Counted from the stretch's first letter, positions 45,688-53,458 are shown. The stretch: 64,000 bases of DNA from Bacilli bacterium (GCA_017513865.1 JAFWMN010000008.1:1-64000); one strand, 5' to 3'. The notes: generated from the letters alone by a model not told the origin. Numbers and translations: made by a program.

Positions 45688-46509
45688 ATGGAAAAATATC
45701 AAGAAATAGAAAGAAGTATTATTAAAACTTATAGAAAAGATATATGGAGTAAATTTAGTAAAGCTGTTAGAGACTATAGTTTAATAAATGAAAATGATAA
45801 AATTATGGTATGTATTAGTGGTGGTAAAGATTCATTTTTGCTGGCTAAATGTATGGAAGAACTTCAAAAACATGGTAAAGTTAAATTTGATATAGAGTAT
45901 GTCATAATGAATCCTGGGTATAGTAAGGATAATTTAAAATTAATTATAAAAAATGCGAAAATTTTAAATTTGAAAGTTCAGATATTTGATACTGATATTT
46001 TTGAAGTTGCAAATAAACTTAATCCGGAAAGTCCTTGCTATATGTGCGCAAGGATGCGTAGAGGACATTTATATAATAAAGCCAAAGAACTTGGATGTAA
46101 TAAAATAGCTTTAGGTCATCATTTTGATGATGTTATTGAAACAACGTTACTTTCTCTTTTCTATGGTGCTGAAATTAAAACAATGATGCCGAAACTTTAT
46201 AGTGAAAATTTTCCGGGGTTAGAACTTATAAGGCCTATGTATTTAATAAAAGAAAAATCAATTATTTCTTGGGCTAAACACAATGATCTTAAATTTTTAA
46301 ATTGCGCTTGTAAATTTACAGAAAAAAATGATTTTGATGATGGAAATAGTAAGAGAAAAGAAATGAAAAAATTAATCAAAGAATTACAAAAAAGTAATAG
46401 TGATATCGATTATAATATATTTAAAGCGTTGGATAATGTTAATTTAAATTGCGTTTTAGGAATAAAGAAAGATGGAAATTATAAAAGCTTTTTAGATGAC
46501 TATAAATAA
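45688..46509 (+). CDS. TtcA/TilS-type PP-loop tRNA thiolase
   Basis: 273 residues. CISGGKDSFLL near residue 48 is the PP-loop. ESPCYMCARMRRGHLY holds the CxxC and LGHHFDDVIETTLLSLFYG is the TtcA block. A third cysteine region is LNCACKF. TtcA makes 2-thiocytidine at position 32 of some tRNAs using an Fe-S cluster bound by such cysteines. The frame opens at a TTG, but GGGGAG marks the ATG at 45688. Confidence 0.88.
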   Translation: MEKYQEIERSIIKTYRKDIWSKFSKAVRDYSLINENDKIMVCISGGKDSFLLAKCMEELQKHGKVKFDIEYVIMNPGYSKDNLKLIIKNAKILNLKVQIFDTDIFEVANKLNPESPCYMCARMRRGHLYNKAKELGCNKIALGHHFDDVIETTLLSLFYGAEIKTMMPKLYSENFPGLELIRPMYLIKEKSIISWAKHNDLKFLNCACKFTEKNDFDDGNSKRKEMKKLIKELQKSNSDIDYNIFKALDNVNLNCVLGIKKDGNYKSFLDDYK

Positions 46510-46562
46510 TATTTGTTTTTTTAAAAGTTTATGTTAATATTAAAGTGAAAGGGTTGATAATT

Positions 46563-47447
46563 ATGTCAAAAGTATATTTTACAAAAGAAATTACTCCTCA
46601 AAGTTTAATGAAAATTTATGAGGCTTTGGGAGTAGAATTAAAAGGCAAAGTTGGTGTTAAAGTTTCTACTGGGGAAGCTGGTTCTAAAGGATATTTAAAA
46701 GCATATTTAATTGGTCCATTTGTTCAAAAATTAAATGGAACTATTATTGAATGTAATACTGCTTATCCCGGTAAACGAAATACAGCTGAAGAACACTTAA
46801 AAGTAGCTGAAGAACATGGATTTACTTCTTTTGCTGATGTTGATATTATGGATGGTGACGGTGAATTTAAAATTCCTGTTTTAAATGGTAAACATTTAAA
46901 ATATGATTTGGTTGGTAAGAATTTTGAAAAATATGATTCAATAATTAATTTAGCTCATGGTAAAGGTCATGCAATGGGTGGATTTGGCGCCAATCTTAAA
47001 AATCAATCTATTGGTATTGCTTCAAGAAACGGTAAAGCTTATATTCATTCATGCGGTCAGACTGATGATCCAGATAAGTGCTGGAGCGTAAAATATGAGC
47101 AAAGAGACTTTATAGAATCTATGGCCGAAGCAGCTAAAGCAGTTAGTGATTATCTAAAAGATAATGGTAAACAAATTATTTATATTACAGTTATGAATGC
47201 AATTTCAGTAGACTGTGATTGTGATGCTCATCAAGGAGATCCTGTTATGGGTGATTTAGGAATTATTGCTTCCTTAGACCCAGTTGCTAATGACCAAGCA
47301 TTTATCGATATGCTTTGGAATTCTACTGATCCAGGTCATACAAAAATGATGGAAAGAGTAGACAGGCAGGAAGGAAGGCATATAACTGAATATGCTGAAG
47401 ATCTTGGTTTAGGATCTACTAAATATGAACTTATAAATATTGATTAA
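46563..47447 (+). CDS. DUF362 domain protein
   Basis: 294 residues. KVGVKVSTGEAGSKGYLK, ECNTAYPGKRNTAEEH, VDIMDGDGEF and LAHGKGHAMGGFGANLKNQSIG match the DUF362 core. SVDCDCDAHQGDPVMGDLGIIAS is a further conserved region. Many members carry an additional ferredoxin domain; none is present here, as in the common short form. Function of the family is not settled. The ATG at 46563 follows GGGTTGAT. Single gene with a terminator. Confidence 0.88.
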   Translation: MSKVYFTKEITPQSLMKIYEALGVELKGKVGVKVSTGEAGSKGYLKAYLIGPFVQKLNGTIIECNTAYPGKRNTAEEHLKVAEEHGFTSFADVDIMDGDGEFKIPVLNGKHLKYDLVGKNFEKYDSIINLAHGKGHAMGGFGANLKNQSIGIASRNGKAYIHSCGQTDDPDKCWSVKYEQRDFIESMAEAAKAVSDYLKDNGKQIIYITVMNAISVDCDCDAHQGDPVMGDLGIIASLDPVANDQAFIDMLWNSTDPGHTKMMERVDRQEGRHITEYAEDLGLGSTKYELINID

Positions 47448-47477
47448 ACTTTATAATTTTTTATAAAGTTTTTTTAT
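47446..47477 (+). terminator. Terminator of the DUF362 gene
   Basis: AAACTTTATAA and TTATAAAGTTT stem, then T's. Confidence 0.85.
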
Positions 47478-47497
47478 TTTAAAAGGAAATAATAAAA

Positions 47498-47526
47498 GCG
47501 CCCAGTATATTAATATATGAGGGCGC
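47498..47526 (+). promoter_or_regulatory. Hairpin at the 5' side of type I TA-like locus 1
   Basis: GCGCCC (47498-47503) and GGGCGC (47521-47526) with an inner TATAT/ATATA stem. The inner sequence TATATTAATAT could also serve as the -10 region; no -35 is seen. Confidence 0.5.
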
Positions 47527-47571
47527 AAGCTAGGTAAGCCTCTTTAAAGGGGGTGATGCATATGGAGGAAT

Positions 47572-47637
47572 ATGGAATACTTAATTATTCTTGTTATCGT
47601 TTTAGTTATTCTAAAAGATACACCTCTAAAAAAATAA
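47572..47637 (+). CDS. Putative 21-residue hydrophobic toxin peptide (locus 1)
   Basis: MEYLIILVIVLVILKDTPLK plus one Lys: a single hydrophobic helix with a basic tail, as in type I toxins. GGAGG lies only three bases before the ATG. A second frame, starting at 47556 or 47562 after GGGGGTGATG and running to 47654, overlaps it, so translation might be coupled as in hok/mok. The hydrophobic frame is preferred because of its consistent composition. No homologue is known to me. Confidence 0.5.
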   Translation: MEYLIILVIVLVILKDTPLKK

Positions 47638-47695
47638 AAAAACCTAGCTATTAACTAGGCTAAACCAAATTGAGGTTTGCCTGGTGGCACCCTCT
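47634..47695 (-). ncRNA. Putative antisense RNA of locus 1
   Basis: A minus-strand promoter at 47702-47730 would start an RNA at about 47694 with GAGGGTGCC. It ends at the hairpin formed by CCTAG/CTAGG (47643-47659), followed by seven T on the minus strand. The RNA of about 60 bases is fully complementary to the toxin's 3' region. Its first 23 bases closely repeat the toxin leader at 47519-47542. Confidence 0.6.
47643..47659 (-). terminator. Terminator of the locus 1 antisense RNA
   Basis: CCTAG-TTAATAG-CTAGG on the minus strand, followed by TTTTTTTATTTT. The plus strand lacks a T-run after it. Confidence 0.7.
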
Positions 47696-47701
47696 AAATA
47701 T

Positions 47702-47730
47702 TTTATAGCATATTCCTCATATTTTTTCAA
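47702..47730 (-). promoter_or_regulatory. Antisense promoter of locus 1
   Basis: Minus strand TTGAAA (complement of 47725-47730), 17-base spacer, TATAAA (complement of 47702-47707). Confidence 0.7.
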
Positions 47731-47757
47731 GTATTATTTGTTAAAGAAGGTGATTTT

Positions 47758-48435
47758 TTGGAAATTTTAAGGGTAAATAATTTAAGTAAAAAATATGGTA
47801 AAGGTGAAAACGAATTTTTGGCTTTAAAAAACATTAATTTTAGTATTAATAAGGGTGAATTTGTTTGTATTACTGGTAAGAGTGGGTGCGGTAAAAGTAC
47901 TTTAATTCATTTACTTGCTGGATTAGATAAACCTTCTAGTGGGGAAGTTATTATTAATAATCAAAATATTTATAAATTATCTTTAGATGATTTAACTATT
48001 TTTAGAAGAAAAAATATCGGAATTATTTACCAATTTTATAATTTAATACCTAATTTAAATGTTAAAGAAAATATATTGCTTCCTTTATTTTTAGATAAGA
48101 GAACTATTAGTGAAAAAAGATTTAATAATCTTATCAGCGTTTTAGGAATTAATAGTAAATTAAAAAGTATGCCTAATGATTTATCTGGTGGTCTTCAGCA
48201 AAGAGTAGCTATTGGAAGAGCTTTAATAAACAAACCTAAAATATTATTTGCGGATGAACCAACAGGTAATTTAGATAGTAAAAATAGTATGAAAGTTATG
48301 AGACTTTTAGAATTTTATAATAAAAAATTTAAACAGACTATTGTCATGGTAACACATGATGATTTATTAGCTAGAAGATGTCACCGAAATATAATTATGA
48401 AAGACGGAAAGATTATAAATGACATACGTAAATAG
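47758..48435 (+). CDS. ABC transporter ATPase (MacB/LolD type)
   Basis: 225 residues. Walker A GKSGCGKST near residue 38, signature LSGGLQQRVAIGRAL, Walker B ILFADEPTGNLD, and a final VTHDD switch. The pattern is of the MacB/BceA class that works with FtsX-type permeases. The start is TTG, preceded by AGAAGGTGAT; no ATG fits. It begins 28 bases after the antisense promoter of TA-like locus 1, which faces away. The end overlaps the permease by 17 bases. Confidence 0.93.
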   Translation: MEILRVNNLSKKYGKGENEFLALKNINFSINKGEFVCITGKSGCGKSTLIHLLAGLDKPSSGEVIINNQNIYKLSLDDLTIFRRKNIGIIYQFYNLIPNLNVKENILLPLFLDKRTISEKRFNNLISVLGINSKLKSMPNDLSGGLQQRVAIGRALINKPKILFADEPTGNLDSKNSMKVMRLLEFYNKKFKQTIVMVTHDDLLARRCHRNIIMKDGKIINDIRK

Positions 48436-50338
48436 TTATATTTTAAATAGTAAAAAAAGAAATGTTTTTAGTATTATAGGTATTATTTTAAGTTCTATTT
48501 TACTTATTAGTGTTGGAATATTATTTTCGTCTTTAAGAGAATATTTAATTAATGAAGTTAAAAGTGAAATAGGGGATTATCATGTAATTATTAATGGTGA
48601 AGTTAATGATTATGATTTTATTTTAAATAAAAAATACAAAAACAAAAGATATTATGTTACCTATAAAAATATATACAAAGTATATGAAAATACGAGTAAA
48701 ATATGTGATGGTAAATGCACTAGTATAACTTATAACGAAAGCCTTCTTTCATTATATGGGCTATCACAAAACAAAAACATTTTAAGTACTTTTAAAAAAA
48801 TCCTTTATTTTTTGGCGTTTGTTTTAAGCATTATTATATTTTTTATAATCTATAATTCTTTTGAAGCTAATTTAAATAATAGAAATAAAGATATAGTTTT
48901 ATTTAAATTTGCTGGAATGAATAATAATGAACTATATAAATTATTTTTTAAAGAAGCTTTAATAATTGGTTTTTGCGGTCTTATTATAGGTTTTATTTTT
49001 TCTCTTTTTATAAACTGTATTTTTTTAAAAATTATTAATAATTTACTTTATGAAATTTTTAGGGGCAAATTATTTTTGAAAATTTATTTTCCTTTTATTT
49101 TTATTCCTTTTTTATTTATGCTTTTGATTATTCTTTTTTCTTCATTTTTGCCATTAAGAAATATTAAAAAGTATAATGTTATGGCTCTTTTTAGGAAAAA
49201 AGATGATATTAATAATGTCAGTGTTAAAATTACTGGTAATTTTGTTTTATGGCTTACTAAAATAAATTATTTAAGAAGTAAAAATAAATATAAAAGTATA
49301 ATTCTTTCTGTTTTTATTTTAATTTTTTCTATAAACATATTTACGTTAACTTTAAAATATGGACTTGAATGTATTAATAAATTTGTAATTATGCCAGAAT
49401 ATGATTTAAAAATTAGTTTAAATGGTGATAGTAAATATTTAAATAAAATATCTAATGATTTAGATTCTAAGCAAAAGATTATATTTAGATCTTGTGATAT
49501 GGATGTTAATATTTCTAAGAAAAATTTTATAAATGATTATAAAAAAAACATTAGTACTACTATTACTGATATTGGAGGAAATAATATTATTAATAAAGTT
49601 AACAAAGTATCTTTAGTAAATAATAGATTAACGCATTTGAATTATAATCGTTTTAAAAATTTAAAGGAAATTAATTTTGATGATATAAAGATAAGTAATC
49701 TTTCATTAACAAATAAAATACCTTTTGGATTTAAAGATTCTAATAATTTAGTTATTAATTTAGATGAAATTAATTTTAATAAGGTGTGCCCAGAATATAT
49801 AAATAATTTATATTTAAAAACAGATTATAGAGGAATTGACAGTTATTTAGATAAAATAATTAAAAAAAACAAACTTGATATAGTTTATATTAATGTTAAA
49901 AAAGCTAAAGAAATAACAAATAATTTAGTTTTAATAATTGAAATCTTTTTATATAGCATCCTTCTTTTTATATTCTTAGTTATGATTTCTGCGGTTATAA
50001 ATACTATATCAATTAATATAAGTTATAGAAGTAGAGAATTAGCTAGTTTTCAAAGCTTTGGTTTAGAATCTAAAAAAATAATTTTTAGTTTATTTTTAGA
50101 AAGTTTAATAATAGGTTTTAAAGGATGGTTTTATTCTATTCCATTTATATTTATAATTAATAAATATTTATATACTGGTATTAAAAAAATATTCGATTTT
50201 AATAAAATAATTTTAAATTTAGATACTTTATTTTTTAGTTTAATTTTATCGGTTATTACTATTTTTGTAGTTATGATGATTAGTTATAAATTTTTAAATA
50301 AAAATAGTTTAATTTATAATATAAAAAATGAAATTTAA
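48419..50338 (+). CDS. FtsX-like ABC permease
   Basis: 639 residues. A membrane helix near the N-terminus (NVFSIIGIILSSILLISVGI) and two FtsX-type blocks of three helices each (about 125-265 and 495-635) flank an external loop of about 200 residues. Layout resembles MacB/BceB-like permeases of bacitracin or lipoprotein transporters. The substrate is unknown; in such systems it is often an antimicrobial peptide. No two-component system is adjacent. Overlapping start with the ATPase gene shows an operon. Confidence 0.85.
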   Translation: MTYVNSYILNSKKRNVFSIIGIILSSILLISVGILFSSLREYLINEVKSEIGDYHVIINGEVNDYDFILNKKYKNKRYYVTYKNIYKVYENTSKICDGKCTSITYNESLLSLYGLSQNKNILSTFKKILYFLAFVLSIIIFFIIYNSFEANLNNRNKDIVLFKFAGMNNNELYKLFFKEALIIGFCGLIIGFIFSLFINCIFLKIINNLLYEIFRGKLFLKIYFPFIFIPFLFMLLIILFSSFLPLRNIKKYNVMALFRKKDDINNVSVKITGNFVLWLTKINYLRSKNKYKSIILSVFILIFSINIFTLTLKYGLECINKFVIMPEYDLKISLNGDSKYLNKISNDLDSKQKIIFRSCDMDVNISKKNFINDYKKNISTTITDIGGNNIINKVNKVSLVNNRLTHLNYNRFKNLKEINFDDIKISNLSLTNKIPFGFKDSNNLVINLDEINFNKVCPEYINNLYLKTDYRGIDSYLDKIIKKNKLDIVYINVKKAKEITNNLVLIIEIFLYSILLFIFLVMISAVINTISINISYRSRELASFQSFGLESKKIIFSLFLESLIIGFKGWFYSIPFIFIINKYLYTGIKKIFDFNKIILNLDTLFFSLILSVITIFVVMMISYKFLNKNSLIYNIKNEI

Positions 50339-50362
50339 TGCAGGAAATGTGTCATTATTCGC

Positions 50363-50392
50363 TTGATATCATAAATGACGATATGTTATAAT
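50363..50392 (+). promoter_or_regulatory. Toxin promoter of type I TA-like locus 2
   Basis: TTGATA (50363-50368), 18-base spacer, TATAAT (50387-50392). The transcript would start near GGGAATA at 50400. Confidence 0.75.
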
Positions 50393-50425
50393 TTGTGCAG
50401 GGAATATTTAACAGTTTGAGTGCTT

Positions 50426-50441
50426 ACCTCCGAAAGGAGGT
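50426..50441 (+). promoter_or_regulatory. Hairpin masking the ribosome binding site of the locus 2 toxin
   Basis: ACCTCC-GAAA-GGAGGT, a perfect six-base stem with a GNRA loop, containing the whole Shine-Dalgarno sequence. Confidence 0.85.
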
Positions 50442-50447
50442 GGTGAT

Positions 50448-50522
50448 ATGTCTAAGAAAGATTTTTTAATCTTATCTTTAATCATTATCATCATTCTACT
50501 TATTATTCTATTATTAAAATGA
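50448..50522 (+). CDS. Putative 24-residue hydrophobic toxin peptide (locus 2)
   Basis: MSKKDFLILSLIIIIILLII and then LLLK: a charged N-terminus followed by one almost pure Ile/Leu helix ending in Lys. GGAGGTG is seven bases before the ATG. Size, composition, leader structure and the facing antisense promoter are those of type I toxins of Gram-positive bacteria, which damage the membrane when overproduced. I know no close family member, so the name is by architecture only. Confidence 0.6.
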   Translation: MSKKDFLILSLIIIIILLIILLLK

Positions 50523-50533
50523 TAATGAATTTT

Positions 50534-50615
50534 AAAATGAAAAGCACTCAATCTAGACTAGATTAAGTGCACACCCATGAGGTGAGTACTCAACATTGTG
50601 GCGTTAAGTATTCCC
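50534..50615 (-). ncRNA. Putative antisense RNA of locus 2
   Basis: On the minus strand the RNA would run from 50615 (GGGAATACTTAAC) or from about 50644, to a terminator at 50544-50570. Its 5' part nearly repeats the toxin leader (GGGAATAyTTAAC ... TTGAGTrCTyACCTC), and it is perfectly complementary to the toxin's 3' region. Confidence 0.55.
50544..50570 (-). terminator. Terminator of the locus 2 antisense RNA
   Basis: GCACT..AATCTAG and CTAGATT..AGTGC form a long stem. On the minus strand it is followed by TTTTCATTTT. Confidence 0.65.
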
Positions 50616-50621
50616 TTTTTT

Positions 50622-50679
50622 ATTATATGAGGTTTCCCTCATCTATATACATAATAACATAAAAAAGAGATTTTTTCAA
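50622..50679 (-). promoter_or_regulatory. Antisense promoter region of locus 2
   Basis: Minus strand TTGAAA (complement of 50674-50679) and TATTAT (50651-50656) are 17 bases apart. A second -10 box TATAAT (50622-50627) lies six bases before the GGGAATAC start. A GAGG-GAAA-CCTC hairpin (50629-50640) lies between them. Confidence 0.6.
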
Positions 50680-50710
50680 TTTTTTGTATAAATATAAACA
50701 TATGACAAGT

Positions 50711-50735
50711 AAAGGTACTTTTAGTACCTTTTTTC
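50711..50735 (+). terminator. Terminator before murG
   Basis: AAGGTACT-TTT-AGTACCTT with T-run; would stop read-through from the permease or locus 2. Confidence 0.75.
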
Positions 50736-50753
50736 ATATTATTTAAATAATTA

Positions 50754-50762
50754 TGGTATAAT
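50754..50762 (+). promoter_or_regulatory. Extended -10 promoter of murG
   Basis: TGGTATAAT, an extended -10 box 18 bases before the start codon. Confidence 0.55.
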
Positions 50763-50780
50763 TAAGTGTAGGTGATTATA

Positions 50781-51869
50781 ATGCGTGCAATAATTAGTGC
50801 AGGTGGTACTGGGGGACATATTTATCCAGCTCTTGCTATCATAAATAAAATAAAAGAAATGGAACCTGACAGTGAATTTTTATATATAGGAACACATAAT
50901 AGAATGGAAAAAGATATTATTCCCGAAAAAGGTATTCCTTTTAAGTCTATTGAAATATATGGATTTAATAAAAAAAATTTATTTAAAAATTTTAAAACAG
51001 TTAAGTGTTTATTTAAAGCTTTTAGTGATGCTAAAAAAATGATAAAGGAATTTAATCCTGATATTGTTATTGGAGTTGGTGGTTATGTTACAGTTCCAGT
51101 AATAGTAAGTGCAAAAAAATTAGGTTATAAGACATTTTTACATGAACAAAATAGTTTACCTGGAAAAAGCAATAAATTTTTAATTAAATATTCAGATTTA
51201 ATTGGAGCTTCTTTTCCTTCTTCTTTAGATTTACTTCCAAAAGATAAAACAATACTTACTGGTAATCCTTGCTCTGAAGATGCTTTAAAGAAAAAAGAGG
51301 CTAGCAAAAAAGATTTGGGATTATCTGATAATAAAAAATTAGTTTTAATTGTTATGGGATCTTTAGGAGCAGGTAGAGTAAGTAATTATATGAAAGAGGA
51401 GCTACCTTTATTTGAAGGAAAAGATTATGAAGTTTTATTTATTACAGGTAAAGGCTCTTATGATAAGGTGATGGAAAACAAGTATCCTAGTAACGTTAAA
51501 ATATTACCTTTTTATGAAGGACTTCCTAGTATAATGAAGAAAACGGATTTAATGGTAACGAGAGCTGGGGCTTCTACTTTATCAGAGATTATTGCTTTAA
51601 AAGTTCCTTCAATTATAATTCCGTCACCTTTTGTAGCTAATAATCATCAATATATAAATGCTTTGGATTTAGTAAAAAAAGATGCGGGCGTGATGATTGA
51701 AGAGAAAGATTTGAAAAAAGGTATTTTAATTAAAAAAATTGATGAATTAATCAATGATGATAATAAATTAAATGAAATGAAAAATAATTTGAGTAAATTA
51801 CAAGTTAAAGATAGTGCTTATATAATATATAAAAATTTGAAAGGTTTAGTAGATGGAAAAGATAAGTAA
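50781..51869 (+). CDS. murG: UDP-GlcNAc transferase MurG
   Basis: 362 residues. SAGGTGGHIYPALA starts the protein; GVGGYVTVP, LHEQNSLPGKSNK, and TRAGASTLSEI follow, all diagnostic. It converts lipid I to lipid II on the inner membrane face. GGTGATT favours the ATG at 50781. The 3' end overlaps murB by 17 bases. It leads the murG-murB-ftsQ unit. Confidence 0.96.
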   Translation: MRAIISAGGTGGHIYPALAIINKIKEMEPDSEFLYIGTHNRMEKDIIPEKGIPFKSIEIYGFNKKNLFKNFKTVKCLFKAFSDAKKMIKEFNPDIVIGVGGYVTVPVIVSAKKLGYKTFLHEQNSLPGKSNKFLIKYSDLIGASFPSSLDLLPKDKTILTGNPCSEDALKKKEASKKDLGLSDNKKLVLIVMGSLGAGRVSNYMKEELPLFEGKDYEVLFITGKGSYDKVMENKYPSNVKILPFYEGLPSIMKKTDLMVTRAGASTLSEIIALKVPSIIIPSPFVANNHQYINALDLVKKDAGVMIEEKDLKKGILIKKIDELINDDNKLNEMKNNLSKLQVKDSAYIIYKNLKGLVDGKDK

Positions 51870-52701
51870 TGCTTTAATTAAAGATTATACAACTTATAAA
51901 TTAGATGGATTTATTAAAGAAATTGTTTTTCCTAAAGATGTTTTAGAGTTAAAAGAACTTTTGGAAAGTCTTAAAGGAAAAAAATATAAAATTATTGGAA
52001 ACGGTTCTAATTTAATTTTAGATGAAAGTTATGATGGGGTTTTAATAAATCTTAAATATTTTAACAATATAGAGTTTAATGATAATATTGTAAAAGTAGG
52101 GGCTGGATACAGTCTTCCTAAGTTTGCTTTAGAGTGTGCAAATAAAGGACTATCTGGTTTAGTTTTTGCAGCTGGTATTCCTGGTACTATAGGTGGAGCT
52201 ATTTATATGAATGCAGGAGCTTATGGTAAGGAAATAAGTGATATTTTAGAAAGTGTAACCGTTTTGGATGATAATCTTAATGTTAAGGTTTTAACTAAAA
52301 ATGAGTTAGAGACTAGTTATCGTGACTCTATTTTTAAGCATACAAATTATGTTTGTTTAGAGGCTATATTTTGTTTAGAATACGGAGATAAAGAAACAAT
52401 ATTAAAAGAAATTAGAGAAATAATAGAAACTAGGAAAGCTAAACAACCTTTGGAATATCCTTCAGCAGGTTCAGTATTTAAAAATGGGGAAGGTTATTCA
52501 GCAGGCAGATTAATAGAAAAAGCTGGTCTTAAAGGTACTAGAGTAGGCGATGCAGAAGTTTCTTTAAAGCATGCTAATTTTATTGTTAATAGAGGAAACG
52601 CTAAGGCTTTGGATGTTATTAATTTAATAGATATAATAAAGAAAAAAATAAAAGAAGAAGATAATGTCGATTTAATACTTGAACAAGAAATTTTAAAATA
52701 A
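51853..52701 (+). CDS. murB: UDP-N-acetylenolpyruvoylglucosamine reductase MurB
   Basis: 282 residues. FAD-binding IGNGSNLILDES, then FAAGIPGTIGGAIYMNAGAYG, catalytic Ser in PSAGSVFKN, and the last Glu in LILEQEIL. It is the short type II MurB of Gram-positive bacteria (Tyr loop lacking). It reduces enolpyruvyl-UDP-GlcNAc to UDP-MurNAc. Overlaps murG; 14 bases before ftsQ. Confidence 0.95.
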   Translation: MEKISNALIKDYTTYKLDGFIKEIVFPKDVLELKELLESLKGKKYKIIGNGSNLILDESYDGVLINLKYFNNIEFNDNIVKVGAGYSLPKFALECANKGLSGLVFAAGIPGTIGGAIYMNAGAYGKEISDILESVTVLDDNLNVKVLTKNELETSYRDSIFKHTNYVCLEAIFCLEYGDKETILKEIREIIETRKAKQPLEYPSAGSVFKNGEGYSAGRLIEKAGLKGTRVGDAEVSLKHANFIVNRGNAKALDVINLIDIIKKKIKEEDNVDLILEQEILK

Positions 52702-52715
52702 AAAGGTGGAAATAT

Positions 52716-53378
52716 ATGGCAAAAAAAAGGAAATTAAAAAAGAAAAAACTATTAAAGTTTGTTATTACTGTTATTATAATTCTTTTAGGGATTTCTTTTT
52801 TGACTGATGTTAAAATAAATAATGTGGTAGTTAAAGGTAATATTCTTTATAGCGATTATGAAATAATAGAGAAAGCTGGATTAAGTAATTATCCTAGTAG
52901 TTTAAAAACTTTTTCTACTAGTATCCGTAAAAAACTTTTAAAAGATTCTTATATTAAAAAAGTTAAGGTTCAAAGAAAAGGTCTTAAAAAAGTAATTATT
53001 GATGTTGATGAAAATTTGCCATTGTTTTATTATTTGCCGGCTGAAAAGACGATATTAACTGATAAAACTGAAGTTGATGATAATTTCCCAGTACCAACGG
53101 TAATAAATTATGTTCCAGATAAAATATATGAGATGCTTTTAAATGAGATAGCTGATCTTAACTATGATATAGTTAAAAGAATTTCTGAAATAAAATATGA
53201 TCCAAATGAAGTTGATGATGAAAGATTTTTATTTACGATGAATGATGGTAATTATGTTTATTTAACTTTAGAAAGATTTGATAAGGTTGATAAATATTTA
53301 GAAATTATAAAGTCATTTGATAATAAAAAAGGTATTCTTTATTTAGATTCTGGAGAATATTTTGAAGTTAAAGGTTAA
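52716..53378 (+). CDS. ftsQ: Cell division protein FtsQ/DivIB
   Basis: 220 residues. A very basic cytoplasmic start (AKKRKLKKKKLLK) is followed by one membrane helix (about 13-30) and a POTRA domain starting VVKGNILYSDYEIIEKAGL. A beta domain follows. The protein is shorter than Bacillus DivIB. It belongs to the FtsQBL complex. Position before ftsA-ftsZ agrees. Confidence 0.9.
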   Translation: MAKKRKLKKKKLLKFVITVIIILLGISFLTDVKINNVVVKGNILYSDYEIIEKAGLSNYPSSLKTFSTSIRKKLLKDSYIKKVKVQRKGLKKVIIDVDENLPLFYYLPAEKTILTDKTEVDDNFPVPTVINYVPDKIYEMLLNEIADLNYDIVKRISEIKYDPNEVDDERFLFTMNDGNYVYLTLERFDKVDKYLEIIKSFDNKKGILYLDSGEYFEVKG

Positions 53379-53405
53379 AGTTTATGAATTCATAAACTTT
53401 TTTTA
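53376..53405 (+). terminator. Terminator after ftsQ
   Basis: AAAGTTTATG and CATAAACTTT stem, then T's. It splits the murG-murB-ftsQ unit from ftsA-ftsZ. Confidence 0.75.
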
Positions 53406-53458
53406 TTAAAAAAAGTTAATTTTCTTTACATTTTCTTTTTATTTTAGTAAAATTATAG

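Larger units (their letters stand above)
47519..47694 (+). ncRNA. Putative toxin mRNA of type I TA-like locus 1, with 5'-3' fold-back
   Basis: The segment 47519-47542 (GAGGGCGC...TAGGTAAGCCTC) is complementary, allowing G-U pairs and a small internal loop, to 47672-47694 (GAGGTTTGCC...CACCCTC). The short hydrophobic ORF at 47572-47637 lies between. The GCCTC at 47538-47542 can alternatively pair with the GGGG of the binding site at 47549-47553. Transcript ends are inferred, not observed. Confidence 0.5.
50400..50621 (+). ncRNA. Putative toxin mRNA of locus 2 with 5'-3' fold-back
   Basis: Two blocks of the leader pair with the 3' region. The 13 bases at 50400-50412 pair with 50603-50615, and the 15 bases at 50416-50430 pair with 50579-50593, with only three G-U pairs in total. 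A run of six T follows 50615, so the end stem could act as the terminator and give an RNA of about 220 bases. ACCTCC (50426-50431) sits in a GAAA-loop hairpin with the binding site GGAGGT (50436-50441) and so competes with the fold-back. Confidence 0.6.

Noticed and set aside
45537..45725. A 62-codon plus-strand frame over the Cys-rich small gene
   Set aside because: It is an out-of-frame reading of the metallothionein-like gene and its terminator; it lacks a ribosome binding site.
47562..47654. The 30-residue frame MEEYGILN... as the toxin of locus 1
   Set aside because: It has the better-spaced binding site but an unremarkable polar composition; the overlapping hydrophobic frame fits a membrane toxin. 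Kept only as a possible coupling leader.
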